The notes below the pieces were generated by a model. The model searched no databases and was not told where the DNA came from. It saw only the letters and a program-made list of their open reading frames with translations. A program made the position numbers and the translations under genes. From the NCBI RefSeq assembly GCF_009391885.1, contig NZ_VZII01000009.1:308724-372723 (forward strand): DNA of 64,000 bases. Direction: 5' to 3'. Below are positions 27,719 through 40,004 of this stretch, piece after piece. The number at the start of each line of letters is the position of its first letter. Position 1 is the stretch's first letter. The stretch is from Pseudomonas sp. MN1F (GTDB lineage Bacteria; Pseudomonadota; Gammaproteobacteria; Pseudomonadales; Pseudomonadaceae).

Positions 27719-28564
27719 TCAGCGTGGCAGTTTCAGATTGTTCCAGATCGCCAGGCTCGCCTCGGCCTGGTTAAGGGTATAGAAGTGCAGGCCCGGTGCG
27801 CCGCCTTGCAGCAGTTGCTCGCACATGCGGGTGATGACTTCTTCGCCAAAGGCCTGGATGCTCGCCGTATCGTCGCCGTAGGCTTCCAGTTGCTTGCGGA
27901 TCCAGCGTGGGATCTCGGCGCCGCAGGCATCGGAGAAACGCGCCAGTTTGCTGTAGTTGGTGATCGGCATGATGCCGGGCACCACCGGGATGTCCACGCC
28001 CATTTTCTGCGCACGCTCGACGAAGTAGAAGTAGCTGTCGGCGTTGAAGAAATACTGGGTGATGGCGCTGTCGGCACCGGCCTTGACCTTGTGCACGAAG
28101 TTGCCCAGGTCGGCCTCGAAGTTACGCGCCTGTGGGTGCATTTCCGGATAGGCGGCAACTTCCAGGTGGAAGTGGTCGCCGGTTTCCTGGCGGATGAACT
28201 CGACCAGGTCGCTGGCATAACGCAGTTCACCACTGGCCATGCCCATACCCGACGGCAGGTCGCCACGCAGGGCGACGATGCGCTTGATGCCGGCTGCCTT
28301 GTATTCGGCCAGCAGGGAGCGCAGCTCGTCCTTGGTATCGCCGACGCACGACAGGTGCGGCGCGGCAGGGACCTTCACTTCGCTTTCCAGCTGCAGCACG
28401 GTGTTCAGCGTGCGGTCGCGGGTAGAGCCACCGGCACCGTAGGTGCAGGAGAAGAAGTCCGGGTTGTACGCGGCCAGCTGGCGGGCAACGCCCATCAGCT
28501 TCTCGTGACCGGCGTCGGTCTTGGTTGGGAAAAACTCGAAACTGTAACGGCGATCTTGGGACAT
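27719..28564 (-). CDS. metF: 5,10-methylenetetrahydrofolate reductase
   Basis: 281-aa FAD enzyme that makes 5-methyl-THF for methionine synthesis. Seen: YSFEFFPTKTDAG at the N-terminus, FFSCTYGAGGSTRDRT, HLSCVGDTKDELRSLL, ALRGDLPSG and QYFFNADSYF. The ATG at 28564 has GAGGAA about 6 nt upstream; an extended reading to 28585 is unsupported. It follows ahcY on the same strand, 126 nt away, in the order known from other pseudomonads, and is probably partly controlled by the SAH riboswitch ahead of ahcY. Confidence 0.96.
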   Translation of the reverse strand: MSQDRRYSFEFFPTKTDAGHEKLMGVARQLAAYNPDFFSCTYGAGGSTRDRTLNTVLQLESEVKVPAAPHLSCVGDTKDELRSLLAEYKAAGIKRIVALRGDLPSGMGMASGELRYASDLVEFIRQETGDHFHLEVAAYPEMHPQARNFEADLGNFVHKVKAGADSAITQYFFNADSYFYFVERAQKMGVDIPVVPGIMPITNYSKLARFSDACGAEIPRWIRKQLEAYGDDTASIQAFGEEVITRMCEQLLQGGAPGLHFYTLNQAEASLAIWNNLKLPR

Positions 28565-28582
28565 CTGGCGTTCCTCGAGCAG

Positions 28583-28681
28583 CAAGCCTCAAGCAGCAAG
28601 CTGCAAGTAAAAGCCAGATCGGTGATGGCCGATCTGGCTTGGGCATCGTTCAGGTTTCGGCTTTGAAGCGTGTCGCTTCAA
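28583..28681 (-). terminator. Terminator-like hairpin with CAAGCNN heptads between ahcY and metF
   Basis: AAGCCAGATCGG (28611-28622) pairs perfectly with CCGATCTGGCTT (28629-28640) around a 6-nt loop and is followed on the minus strand by TTTTACTT. Next come CAAGCNN heptads (28583-28610, read on the plus strand). A second perfect hairpin, TTGAAGCG/CGCTTCAA, lies at 28663-28681, nearer the ahcY stop. The layout repeats the element after pyrC'. It should cut read-through from ahcY into metF. Confidence 0.75.
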
Positions 28682-28690
28682 GCCTGCCGC

Positions 28691-30307
<1,617 letters not shown>

Positions 30308-30397
30308 TTAATCGAGACGATAGTCGATCATCAATGGAGAGGCGGCGGCCGCTCTGCCATCATTACCGCACGTTAGCCAAGCCGGTCAGGAGTAAAG

Positions 30398-30799
30398 ATG
30401 AACTTTCACACCCGCAAATGGGTAAAACCCGAAGACCTTAACCCCAATGGCACGCTGTTCGGTGGCAGCCTGCTGCGCTGGATCGACGAAGAAGCAGCGA
30501 TCTACGCCATCGTCCAGCTGGGCAACCAGCGTGTTGTGACCAAGTACATGTCGGAAATCAACTTCGTCAGTGCCTCGCGCCAGGGCGACATCATCGAGTT
30601 GGGCATCACCGCCACCGAGTTTGGCCGCACCTCGATCACCCTCACGTGTGAAGTGCGCAACAAGATTACCCGCAAGAGCATCCTGACAGTCGACAAGATG
30701 GTCTTCGTCAACCTGGGCGAAGACGGCTTGCCAGCGGCCCACGGGCGGACCGAGATCAAGTATGTCCAGGACCAGTTCCCGGACTCTGCGGTGGAATGA
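30398..30799 (+). CDS. Hotdog-fold acyl-CoA thioesterase
   Basis: 133-aa single hotdog-domain protein that hydrolyses acyl-CoA. Seen: NPNGTLFGGSLLRWIDEEAA, the active-site-like helix with D/E residues, VVTKYMSEINFVSASRQGD, and the family end EIKYVQDQF. The ATG follows AGGAGTAAAG. It is divergent from ahcY with about 130 nt between the promoters, and converges with the antiporter gene. Confidence 0.9.
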   Translation: MNFHTRKWVKPEDLNPNGTLFGGSLLRWIDEEAAIYAIVQLGNQRVVTKYMSEINFVSASRQGDIIELGITATEFGRTSITLTCEVRNKITRKSILTVDKMVFVNLGEDGLPAAHGRTEIKYVQDQFPDSAVE

Positions 30800-30806
30800 C
30801 GTTCCT

Positions 30807-30825
30807 GGGGCCGCAGAGCGGCCCC
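30807..30825. terminator. Hairpin between thioesterase and antiporter genes
   Basis: GGGGCCGC (30807-30814) pairs perfectly with GCGGCCCC (30818-30825) across AGA. It lies between two converging stops. There is no T run, so it may protect or define 3' ends rather than act as a full intrinsic terminator. Confidence 0.5.
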
Positions 30826-30832
30826 GGCATGC

Positions 30833-32068
30833 TCAAGGCTGTGCGCTGACCTTGCGCACTACGCGGCCAATGCTCAAACCCTGCACCAGGATCGAAGACA
30901 GCACCACGATGTAGGTGATCGACAGCAGCAGGTCACGTTCGTCGCCCATTGGCAGCGACAGCGCCAGTGCAACCGACACGCCCCCGCGCAGGCCACCCCA
31001 GGTCAGCACGCGGATGGTGCCCTGAGGCACCGGCCGCCAGCGACGCAACAGCATGATCGCTGGGGCCACGGTCAGCAGCCGCGACAGCAGCACCGCCAGC
31101 GCCAGCACACCACCCGCCGCCAGGTGCAGCCAGTTGAATGGCAGCAGCAACAGCTCCAGGCCGATCAAGGCGAACAGCAGGGCATTGAGCATGTCGTCGA
31201 TCAGTTCCCAGAAACCGTCCATATAGCGGCGGGTCATGTCGTTCATCGCCAGGTTGCGGCCCAGGTTACCGATGATCAGGCCCGCGACCACCATGGCGAT
31301 CGGTGCCGAAACATGCAGCTCGTAGCACATCGCCGAACCACCGATCACCAACGCCAGGGTCAGCATGACCTCGACCTGGTACTGCTCGACGCTCTTGATC
31401 ATGCGGTAGGTGGCATAGCCGATCGCGCCGCCGAAAAGCACGCCGCCGATGGCTTCGCGGGCGAACAGCAGGGCGGTGTCGGCAACGCTCGGCGTTTCGC
31501 CCAGCTGGATGATGCCCAGCAGGACGGTGAACACCACGACCGCGGTGCCGTCGTTGAACAACGATTCGCCGACGATGGTGGTCTTCAATGGCTTGGAGGC
31601 ATTGGCGGTACGCAGTGCGCCGAGTACGGCGATCGGGTCGGTCGGGGAGATCAGCGCACCGAACAGCAGGCAGTAGATCAGCGGTACCTGCCAGCCGAAC
31701 AGGGCGAACACCCAGTGCGACAGGTAGCCGATCACCACGGTGGCGATCAGCACGCCCAGGGTGGCCAGCAGGCCGATCGGCCAGCGGTAGCTGCGCAAGT
31801 CGCTGAGGTTGACGTGCAGTGCACCGGCGAACAGCAGGAACGCCAGCATCCAGTGCATCAGCAGGTCATTGAAGTCGATCTGGTTCATCAGGCCTTCGAC
31901 GCGTTCTTCCAGGCCAGGGAAGCCGATCAGGCTCAGGCCCTGCAGTATCAGGGAGAACAGCAGCGCCGTGACCATCACGCCGATGGCGGGTGGCAGGCCG
32001 ATGAAGCGGTAATTTACATAGGTGAGGAGGGTGGTAAGGCAGATAAACGCGGCAACTAGTTCAAGCAT
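30833..32068 (-). CDS. Na+/H+ antiporter, CPA1 (NhaP-like) family
   Basis: 411 aa, about 12 predicted membrane helices. Core motifs: LISPTDPIAVLGALR, VVGESLFNDGTAVVVFTVLL (the ND pair of CPA1 exchangers) and TWGGLRGGVSVALALSLP. It exchanges Na+ (or K+) for protons across the inner membrane. The ATG at 32068 (MLELVAAFICL) has AGGA 6 nt upstream; a longer reading to 32155 lacks a site. No long C-terminal cytoplasmic domain is present. Confidence 0.93.
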   Translation of the reverse strand: MLELVAAFICLTTLLTYVNYRFIGLPPAIGVMVTALLFSLILQGLSLIGFPGLEERVEGLMNQIDFNDLLMHWMLAFLLFAGALHVNLSDLRSYRWPIGLLATLGVLIATVVIGYLSHWVFALFGWQVPLIYCLLFGALISPTDPIAVLGALRTANASKPLKTTIVGESLFNDGTAVVVFTVLLGIIQLGETPSVADTALLFAREAIGGVLFGGAIGYATYRMIKSVEQYQVEVMLTLALVIGGSAMCYELHVSAPIAMVVAGLIIGNLGRNLAMNDMTRRYMDGFWELIDDMLNALLFALIGLELLLLPFNWLHLAAGGVLALAVLLSRLLTVAPAIMLLRRWRPVPQGTIRVLTWGGLRGGVSVALALSLPMGDERDLLLSITYIVVLSSILVQGLSIGRVVRKVSAQP

Positions 32069-32210
32069 CCCGAATCCTGTGACAGTGGCTTCCAAGTCGT
32101 TACCCGAATGGCTCGGGCAGTTCTTTGATGATCTGGCGAGGGGGTCGGGACACACTTTTTGACTGTGCAGGTAGACCGCGTATCCGTTGTGAGGTTTCCT
32201 GTATGTAGCT

Positions 32211-33026
32211 TCAGGCTTCTGTTCTTGCCATCGGGCGCTTGCCGACAGGCAACATGACGGGGTGGTACTGCAAGCCTGAGCCCGGCAGGGCGGCTTCAGC
32301 GATTCGGGCTGAGAAATATCTGTCGAAAGGCTCCCAGTCTGGGTACTCCTCAGGCGAAACAGACATCGCCATCAATCGCCCCACCAGGCCGCAGATCCAG
32401 TCTGCGCATTGCAGTGTCTGGAAGAGGTGGCTTTCGCCCTGCAGGGGAGGCTCAATCAGGCTTCGACATTTCTCACTGGCATCTTCGAACATCGCCAGGG
32501 TGCAGGCTTCTACATTTCGTTCACGCCATTCATTTCCGGCGCGCTGCTCATCCAGAAGAAGCATGAAGGTCGAGGCGGACGGCGTGCAGTAACGATCGAT
32601 TGTTCTTATTGCGTGCAGCAGTTGGCGCTTGAACGTATCAGTCGCGTCGTGCTGCTTGACCGGTCCAGTCTTGTGCTCACCGGCATAGATGACATATCCA
32701 CCAATGTTCCTGATGTGGTTGAGCAGGCGAAAGGTTGCCTGTCTCAATGATCGGTATTGCGTGACGTTTCGTGTCGTGAAGAGTTTGGAACCTTTCTTTT
32801 CCCACTGATAGGCAGGAAGGTTCCTGGGATTTTCATGGATTATGTCCCAGCTAAGTAACTGGCATTTCAACTGATAGAAGAAGATGGCGAACTCTCGTAC
32901 TTCTTCAGCGGGAAGAAGAATCCCGCCCAGGCCGAACACGGGGCTGGTCTTGAAGTGGCTGTGAGTGCGCGAGACGTATTGCCCGACATGGCCGAATTCG
33001 TCGAGGTAGGTCACAAAGTGAGTCAT
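32211..33026 (-). CDS. DUF3800 domain protein
   Basis: 271 aa. Starts MTHFVTYLDEFGHVGQYVSR; the early Y-x-D-E-x-G signature and the late LQCADWICGLVGRL are typical of DUF3800. The fold is thought to be RNase H-like, with conserved acidic residues seen at Asp9/Glu10 and in FMLLLDEQRAG. Members are common on mobile islands and near defence genes. Codon use is less GC-rich than in its neighbours. Function unknown. It stands alone between the antiporter and an EamA gene. Confidence 0.8.
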   Translation of the reverse strand: MTHFVTYLDEFGHVGQYVSRTHSHFKTSPVFGLGGILLPAEEVREFAIFFYQLKCQLLSWDIIHENPRNLPAYQWEKKGSKLFTTRNVTQYRSLRQATFRLLNHIRNIGGYVIYAGEHKTGPVKQHDATDTFKRQLLHAIRTIDRYCTPSASTFMLLLDEQRAGNEWRERNVEACTLAMFEDASEKCRSLIEPPLQGESHLFQTLQCADWICGLVGRLMAMSVSPEEYPDWEPFDRYFSARIAEAALPGSGLQYHPVMLPVGKRPMARTEA

Positions 33027-33388
33027 GAGTTCCGGGTGTCCTTGCCCCAGAAACACGAAAGCCCGCGTGCTTGCGCATTGCGGGCCTCGGAAGGTAGGCA
33101 CGGGTTACCCCATGCGTTGCGGCGATCCTAATCCTGCGAGCGGTCAAGCGTCAATCGTGTTTCGTAAGTGAGTGTGTATTCGTTAAAGTGGCTGAGTTCA
33201 GGTGCAGCGCGAGCGCCGCAACTACATGCGGTGCGGTGGGTGATGAGTGTATTGAATGGAACGACGAGAAACGGCTTTATGAACGTGCTGAAACTTCTAC
33301 TGAGCGTGTAGTCTTTTTCCGTGGCCACACTTTGCTCCGAGGTATAGTGCTGCGAACCCATTTGATCCCAAGGCAAGGACTCTCCCGC
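33027..33388. other. Intergenic region between DUF3800 and EamA genes
   Basis: About 360 nt with lower GC than the surroundings. It holds a hairpin GCCCGC (33061-33066) / GCGGGC (33080-33085) followed on the minus strand by a T-rich stretch, that is, a terminator-like structure within the DUF3800 leader. A 22-codon ORF at 33243 has no support. A TATAGT at 33343-33348 could be a -10 for the plus-strand gene, though no good -35 is seen. Confidence 0.5.
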
Positions 33389-34222
33389 GTGCTGGCAACT
33401 TTCCTGGTATTGGTCGCCGCCCTGCTGCACGCGACCTGGAACACCCTGATCAAATTCAGCGCCGAGCGCCTGCTGGTGATCGCCAGCATGGACCTCGTGG
33501 CGTTGCTGTTCGCCGTCTGCGCGGTGGCCTTCACCGAGTTCCCGCCCGCCGAGATCTGGCCATGGCTGCTGGCTTCGGCGCTGGCCGAGCAGTTGTACCG
33601 GTTCTTGCTGATCCAGGCCTACCGGGTCGGTGACCTGGGGCTGGTCTATCCTCTGATGCGCGGCCTGTCGCCGCTGGTGGTGCTGGGGCTGACCCTGGCG
33701 TTTGCCGGTGAGTCGCTCAGCCAGCAGCAGATCATCGGCATCCTGCTGATCCCGTGTGGCATGGCGTGCCTGTTGTGGCAGGGCGGCGGCGGTGATCGCC
33801 TGCCCTGGTCGATGTTGCCGGTGGTTGCGCTGATCGGCCTGTGTATCGGTTGCTACACCTGGTTCGACGGCCAGGCAGTGCGGTTGTGGGGCAAGCCCTG
33901 GGATTACCTGGTGTGGTTGACGCTGCTCAGCGCCTGGCCATTCCCGTTGCTGGCCAGCGTGGCGCGGCGGGCGCCATTCGTGCTGTTCTGGCGCAGCCAA
34001 TGGCGCTTGGGGTTGGCAGTGGGCTTTTGCGTGCTGTTCAGTTACGCGCTGGTGCTGTGGGCCATGCACCTGGGGTCGGTGGCCGAGGCGGCGGCCCTGC
34101 GCGAGTTGAGTGTGATCCTGGTGGTACTGTTGGGCATGCGCTACCTCAAAGAACCTTTTGGCGGGCCGAGACTCCTAGCTTGCGGGCTGGTCCTGGCAGG
34201 CATGCTGGTGATGAAGCTCTGA
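33389..34222 (+). CDS. EamA/DMT-family transporter
   Basis: 277 aa with ten predicted membrane helices in two EamA repeats; typical segments are ALLHATWNTLIKFS at the start and ALRELSVILVVLLGMRYLKE in the second half. Members export metabolites or amino acids; the substrate is unknown. GTG at 33389 is chosen because AAGGA (33375-33379) is 9 nt upstream and it opens directly into TM1. The frame stays open further upstream through sequence that does not look coding. Confidence 0.85.
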   Translation: MLATFLVLVAALLHATWNTLIKFSAERLLVIASMDLVALLFAVCAVAFTEFPPAEIWPWLLASALAEQLYRFLLIQAYRVGDLGLVYPLMRGLSPLVVLGLTLAFAGESLSQQQIIGILLIPCGMACLLWQGGGGDRLPWSMLPVVALIGLCIGCYTWFDGQAVRLWGKPWDYLVWLTLLSAWPFPLLASVARRAPFVLFWRSQWRLGLAVGFCVLFSYALVLWAMHLGSVAEAAALRELSVILVVLLGMRYLKEPFGGPRLLACGLVLAGMLVMKL

Positions 34223-34250
34223 CCTGAACATTGAACAAGGAGTCCTGTGC

Positions 34251-34637
34251 ATGACTGTTGCCCTGTGGTGCATCCTGATCGCCCTGTGCCTGCCGCCACT
34301 GTGCGCATTGATTGCGAAGGTGAGCAGTGGCCGCTTCGGCCTGCGCGACAACCATGACCCGCGTGCATTCCTCGATACCCTGTCGGGCCTGCCAAGGCGT
34401 GCGCATGCGGCCCAGCAGAACAGCTTCGAGGCGTTTCCGGCGTTTGCTGCGGCAGTGCTGGTGGCGGATATCGTCGGCAACGCCGAGCAGGTGACCCAGG
34501 ATGTGCTGGGGGTGATGTATATCACCAGCCGGCTGTTGTACATCATCTGCTATCTGGCGGATTGGGCGGCGTTGCGGTCGCTGGTTTGGCTTGCCGGGAT
34601 GGCGATTATCGTGGCGTTCTTTGTGGTTTCCATCTAA
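34251..34637 (+). CDS. MAPEG-family membrane protein
   Basis: 128 aa with four predicted membrane helices. The MAPEG hallmark is present: DNHDPRAFLDTLSGLPRRAH, then AQQNSFEAFPAFAAAVLVA. Bacterial members are glutathione-dependent or uncharacterised membrane enzymes. AAGGAG lies about 8 nt before the ATG. It follows the EamA gene by 28 nt and is probably co-transcribed. Confidence 0.88.
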   Translation: MTVALWCILIALCLPPLCALIAKVSSGRFGLRDNHDPRAFLDTLSGLPRRAHAAQQNSFEAFPAFAAAVLVADIVGNAEQVTQDVLGVMYITSRLLYIICYLADWAALRSLVWLAGMAIIVAFFVVSI

Positions 34638-34649
34638 AACCGAGTCGCC

Positions 34650-34675
34650 TGCTTCGCGGGCTTGCCCGCGAAGCA
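34650..34675. repeat. REP-like hairpin between converging genes
   Basis: TGCTTCGCGGG (34650-34660) pairs perfectly with CCCGCGAAGCA (34665-34675) around CTTG. The sequence type is common between genes in P. putida and lies between the MAPEG and mltA stops. Confidence 0.7.
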
Positions 34676-34686
34676 GCCACCGCCGA

Positions 34687-35838
34687 TCAAAGCACTTCAG
34701 GTACCTCTGGCAGCGGCTTGCCCTTGGGCCACAGCATCCAGATCTGCCCCTGCTGCTTCATGTTCCCGGCCAGTTCGCCGGCCTCCGGTCCGGTACCCCA
34801 GAACAGGTCGGCACGCACTTCGCCGGCAATCGCCCCGCCGGTGTCCTGAGCCCCCACCGGGCGTACCACTGGCGACCCATCCGGGCGCGTGGTGGACAGC
34901 CACAGCAGGCTACCCAGCGGGATCACCTTGCGGTCGATGGCCACGCTGTAGCCCGCTGTCAGCGGCACGTTCAGCGAGCCGCGCGGCCCTTCATTGCTGT
35001 CCGGCCGGGCACTGAAGAACACATAGCTAGGGTTGCTGGCCAGCAGTTCCGGCACGCGCTGCGGGTTGGCCATGGCCCAGGCGTGGATGCTGCCCATGGT
35101 CACGTCTTCTTTTTTCAACTGGCCTTGCTCCACCAGCCAGCGGCCGATTGGCCGGTAGGGGTGGCCGTTCTGGTCGGCGTAACCCAGGCGCAATTGGCGG
35201 CCATCTTCCAGCTGGATCCGGCCCGAGCCCTGGATCTGCAGGAACTGCAGGTCCATCGGATCGGTCAGCCAGGCCAGCACGGGCGCCTTGACGCCATCGC
35301 GGCTGATCACCTCGGCGGTGTCGTAGGGTTTGAGCACGCGACCGTCCAGGCGGCCACGCAGGCGCTTGCCCTTGAGTTCGGGGTATACGCTGGCCAGGTC
35401 GACCACGATCATGTCATCGGGTACGCCATAAACCGCCACGTGCGCCGCTTCGGTGCGCTTCAGGCTGCCGGGGTAGACCGGTTCGTAGTAGCCGGTGATC
35501 AGGCCGTTGGCATTGTTGTCGGCGGAACGCAGGCCGTACACCTGCAGGTTCTGCTCAAGGAACGTGCGCACTTGGGTGGCGCTCGCGGTGTCGCTGCCGG
35601 CCGCTTCACAGGTGGCGGCCCACACAGGGTCGCGTTTGAGTTTTTCGCAGCCGCTGCGCCAGGCGTAGAAGCCGGCCAGCAGGTCTTCATCGCTGACCGC
35701 GGGCAGGTCTTTCCAGGTGGCCGGGGCATAGGTGGCGATGGCATGAGGCTCGGGCTTGGCATTTTCGCCGCCGTTGCAGCCGACCAGCAGGGCGAGTGCC
35801 GGGAGTGTCCAGGCCAAGTGGCGCAGGGCAGATTTCAT
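34687..35838 (-). CDS. mltA: Membrane-bound lytic murein transglycosylase A
   Basis: 383-aa outer-membrane lipoprotein that cleaves peptidoglycan glycan strands to 1,6-anhydro products. The lipobox LLVGC is near residue 20. MltA domain features: GLITGYYEPVYPGSL, an ASVYPELKGKRLRGRLDG stretch, and the C-terminal 3D domain with QDTGGAIAGEVRADLFWGTG, which carries the catalytic Asp. The start at 35838 gives the signal peptide directly; the earlier in-frame start does not. Confidence 0.95.
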   Translation of the reverse strand: MKSALRHLAWTLPALALLVGCNGGENAKPEPHAIATYAPATWKDLPAVSDEDLLAGFYAWRSGCEKLKRDPVWAATCEAAGSDTASATQVRTFLEQNLQVYGLRSADNNANGLITGYYEPVYPGSLKRTEAAHVAVYGVPDDMIVVDLASVYPELKGKRLRGRLDGRVLKPYDTAEVISRDGVKAPVLAWLTDPMDLQFLQIQGSGRIQLEDGRQLRLGYADQNGHPYRPIGRWLVEQGQLKKEDVTMGSIHAWAMANPQRVPELLASNPSYVFFSARPDSNEGPRGSLNVPLTAGYSVAIDRKVIPLGSLLWLSTTRPDGSPVVRPVGAQDTGGAIAGEVRADLFWGTGPEAGELAGNMKQQGQIWMLWPKGKPLPEVPEVL

Positions 35839-35957
35839 CAGAGTGTACCTGTGGCTGGCGAACATGAAGATTCGCCCTTGTGTTTTATGTGGCTATTGGT
35901 CTTTGCCTGGCAGGCGGCGATACTGGCCGCCCCTTTGCGTCGGCTGAAGTGACCGTG

Positions 35958-36404
35958 ATGTTCAAGCGATTGACCGTAGTACTGCTTGCTGCCCTTGCCC
36001 TGACCGCCTGCGACCGGGTCGACCCCAACTCGCCGCTGGGCAAGCGCAAGGCAATCTTCAAGGACATGCTCAAGACCAGCGAAGACATGGGCGGCATGTT
36101 GCGCGGCCGCTTGCCCTTCGACGGGGTGAAGTTCGCCGACGGTGCGTTGAAGCTCGATGGCCTTGCCCATGCACCGTGGCAGCATTTTCCACAAGCGCGG
36201 GACGAAGGTGACAGTAGCGCGCGAGCAGAGGTGTGGGAGCGGCAGGCGCGGTTCCATGACCTTGCCCGGCAACTGGAGGGCGTGACCGGCGAGTTGGTCG
36301 ACCTGACGCGGGCCCAGCCGTTGGACGCGGCGCAATTGAAGGCACCGATGGACAAGGTCGAGGCGGCGTGCAAGGCGTGCCATAGCGAATTCCGCAATCA
36401 TTGA
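35958..36404 (+). CDS. Lipoprotein c-type cytochrome (class II, c556-like)
   Basis: 148 aa. A lipoprotein signal (MFKRLTVVLLAALALTAC, Cys18) is followed by a four-helix-bundle-like domain and the haem site CKACH at residues 138-142 near the C-terminus, the class II cytochrome c layout. The Met ligand would be in the DMLKTSEDMGGML helix. Its redox partner is unknown. The start (ATG 35958, or GTG 35955) fits the signal peptide. It is divergent from mltA. Confidence 0.8.
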   Translation: MFKRLTVVLLAALALTACDRVDPNSPLGKRKAIFKDMLKTSEDMGGMLRGRLPFDGVKFADGALKLDGLAHAPWQHFPQARDEGDSSARAEVWERQARFHDLARQLEGVTGELVDLTRAQPLDAAQLKAPMDKVEAACKACHSEFRNH

Positions 36405-36434
36405 TCGCCTGCATCAACAGGCGATCAGGCAAGA

Positions 36435-36827
36435 TCAGCGGTCCAGGTCGTCCACGGCTTCCTGCAGCTCTTTACGCGACTCGGCAAGCTTGTCCTTGCG
36501 CTTGTTGATCTTTTCCGCGTCGCCTTTTTTCTCGGCCTTCTTCAGGTCTTTCTCGCGCTGCGCCACCTCATGACGGGCATCGAGCACTTTCTGCTCGCGC
36601 TCTTTACGCAGGCCGGCGTCGGTGCAATTGTCAACGCCACGCAGTGCCTCCTCGAGCCCTGCCACCTGATCGCTGTTGCCGTGGTCGCGGGCGATTTTCA
36701 GCTGGTTCTCGATAGCACTGCGCTTGGCGGCGCAACCGGTCAGGCCCTCTTCGGGCTGGGCGGCTTGGGCAGCGCCGACAGCGAGACCAAGCGTGGTCAG
36801 CAGTGCCAGGGTGGAAATCAATTTCAT
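36435..36827 (-). CDS. DUF1090 (YqjC-like) periplasmic protein
   Basis: 130 aa. Signal peptide MKLISTLALLTTLGLAVGAA with cleavage after AQA, then a single long helical, highly charged region (REKDLKKAEKKGDAEKINKR), probably coiled coil. Two Cys (in LTGCAAKRSAIE and VDNC) may form a disulphide. Matches the DUF1090 family of unknown function. AGGAG (36834-36838) supports the ATG at 36827. Confidence 0.85.
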   Translation of the reverse strand: MKLISTLALLTTLGLAVGAAQAAQPEEGLTGCAAKRSAIENQLKIARDHGNSDQVAGLEEALRGVDNCTDAGLRKEREQKVLDARHEVAQREKDLKKAEKKGDAEKINKRKDKLAESRKELQEAVDDLDR

Positions 36828-36958
36828 CAAAGCCTCCTTGAGGGGGCGGGGCAGCAAAAGATGGGGCAAATCCTGCCTTGGTTTTGACTATTTAGGAACC
36901 CTTGTTGGATATTTCTGGAACAATCCAGGCGTTTTCCTGCAACGGTTTTTGTTAAAAC

Positions 36959-38773
<1,815 letters not shown>

Positions 38774-38794
38774 TCAGTTACCGCTGCAGGAAAA

Positions 38795-39985
38795 TTACAG
38801 GCCGGCAGCGTCACGCAGCGCCTGGGCGCGGTCGGTGCGCTCCCAGGTGAAGGTGGTGAAGGTGTCGTCGCCGACGGTTTTCTGCTGCGGCTCACGGCCG
38901 AAGTGGCCGTAGGCTGCGGTTTCCTGGTACATCGGGTGCAGCAGGTCGAGCATCTTGGTGATGGCGTACGGACGCAGGTCGAAGCACTCGCGCACGATCT
39001 GGATGATCTTGTCGTCGGACACCTTGCCGGTGCCGAAGGTGTTGATCGAGATGGAGGTCGGCTGGGCCACGCCGATGGCGTAGGACACCTGGATCTCGCA
39101 ACGTTCGGCCAGGCCGGCGGCAACGATGTTCTTGGCCACGTAGCGGCCGGCGTAGGCGGCGGAACGGTCGACCTTGGACGGGTCCTTGCCGGAGAACGCG
39201 CCACCACCGTGACGGGCCATGCCGCCGTAGGAGTCGACGATGATCTTGCGGCCGGTCAGGCCGCAGTCGCCCACCGGGCCACCGATGATGAAGTTGCCGG
39301 TCGGGTTGATGTGGAACTGGGTGCCTTTGTGCAGCAGTTCGGCCGGCAGGGTGTGCTTGACGATCAGCTCCATCACGGCTTCCTGCAGGTCTTTCTGCGA
39401 AACCTCAGGGTTGTGCTGGGTCGACAGGACCACGGCGTCGATACCGACGACCTTGCCGTTCTCGTAACGGCAGGTGACCTGCGACTTGGCATCCGGGCGC
39501 AGCCACGGCAGCAGGCCGGACTTGCGTGCTTCGGCCTGGCGCTCGACCAGGCGGTGCGAGAAGCAGATCGGCGCCGGCATCAGTACGTCGGTTTCGTTGC
39601 TGGCGTAGCCGAACATCAGGCCTTGGTCGCCTGCGCCCTGGTCTTCCGGCTTGGAGCGGTCGACGCCCTGGGCGATGTCCACCGACTGTTTGCCGATGAT
39701 GTTCATCACGGCGCAGGTGGCGCCGTCGAAGCCGACGTCGGAGCTGTTGTAGCCGATGTCGATGATGACCTTGCGCACCAGTTCTTCCAGGTCGACCCAG
39801 GCAGACGTGGTGACTTCGCCGGCGATGATGGCGACACCGGTCTTGACCAGGGTTTCGCAGGCAACGCGGGCGTACTTGTCCTGGGTGATGATGGCATCAA
39901 GGACCGCGTCCGAAATCTGGTCGGCGATCTTGTCCGGATGCCCTTCGGACACGGACTCGGAGGTGAAAAGGGAGTATTCGCTCAT
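38795..39985 (-). CDS. metK: S-adenosylmethionine synthetase
   Basis: 396-aa enzyme making SAM from methionine and ATP. Signatures: GHPDK at residues 15-19, the ATP loop GAGDQG at 117-122, and the phosphate loop [19 protein letters not shown]. Length is typical. It starts 19 nt after the ArsR-methyltransferase gene and is followed by a strong terminator, so the two form an operon. Confidence 0.98.
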   Translation of the reverse strand: MSEYSLFTSESVSEGHPDKIADQISDAVLDAIITQDKYARVACETLVKTGVAIIAGEVTTSAWVDLEELVRKVIIDIGYNSSDVGFDGATCAVMNIIGKQSVDIAQGVDRSKPEDQGAGDQGLMFGYASNETDVLMPAPICFSHRLVERQAEARKSGLLPWLRPDAKSQVTCRYENGKVVGIDAVVLSTQHNPEVSQKDLQEAVMELIVKHTLPAELLHKGTQFHINPTGNFIIGGPVGDCGLTGRKIIVDSYGGMARHGGGAFSGKDPSKVDRSAAYAGRYVAKNIVAAGLAERCEIQVSYAIGVAQPTSISINTFGTGKVSDDKIIQIVRECFDLRPYAITKMLDLLHPMYQETAAYGHFGREPQQKTVGDDTFTTFTWERTDRAQALRDAAGL

Positions 39986-40004
39986 CTCGACGGGTTCCTA
40001 AAAT

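Noticed and set aside
33243..33311. 22-codon ORF (MSVLNGTTRNGF...) upstream of the EamA gene.
   Set aside because: Too short, no clear ribosome site, and not distinguishable from chance in this AT-richer stretch.
32211..33388. DUF3800 region considered as a prophage or full defence island.
   Set aside because: Only one gene; no integrase, tRNA attachment site or partner genes nearby.
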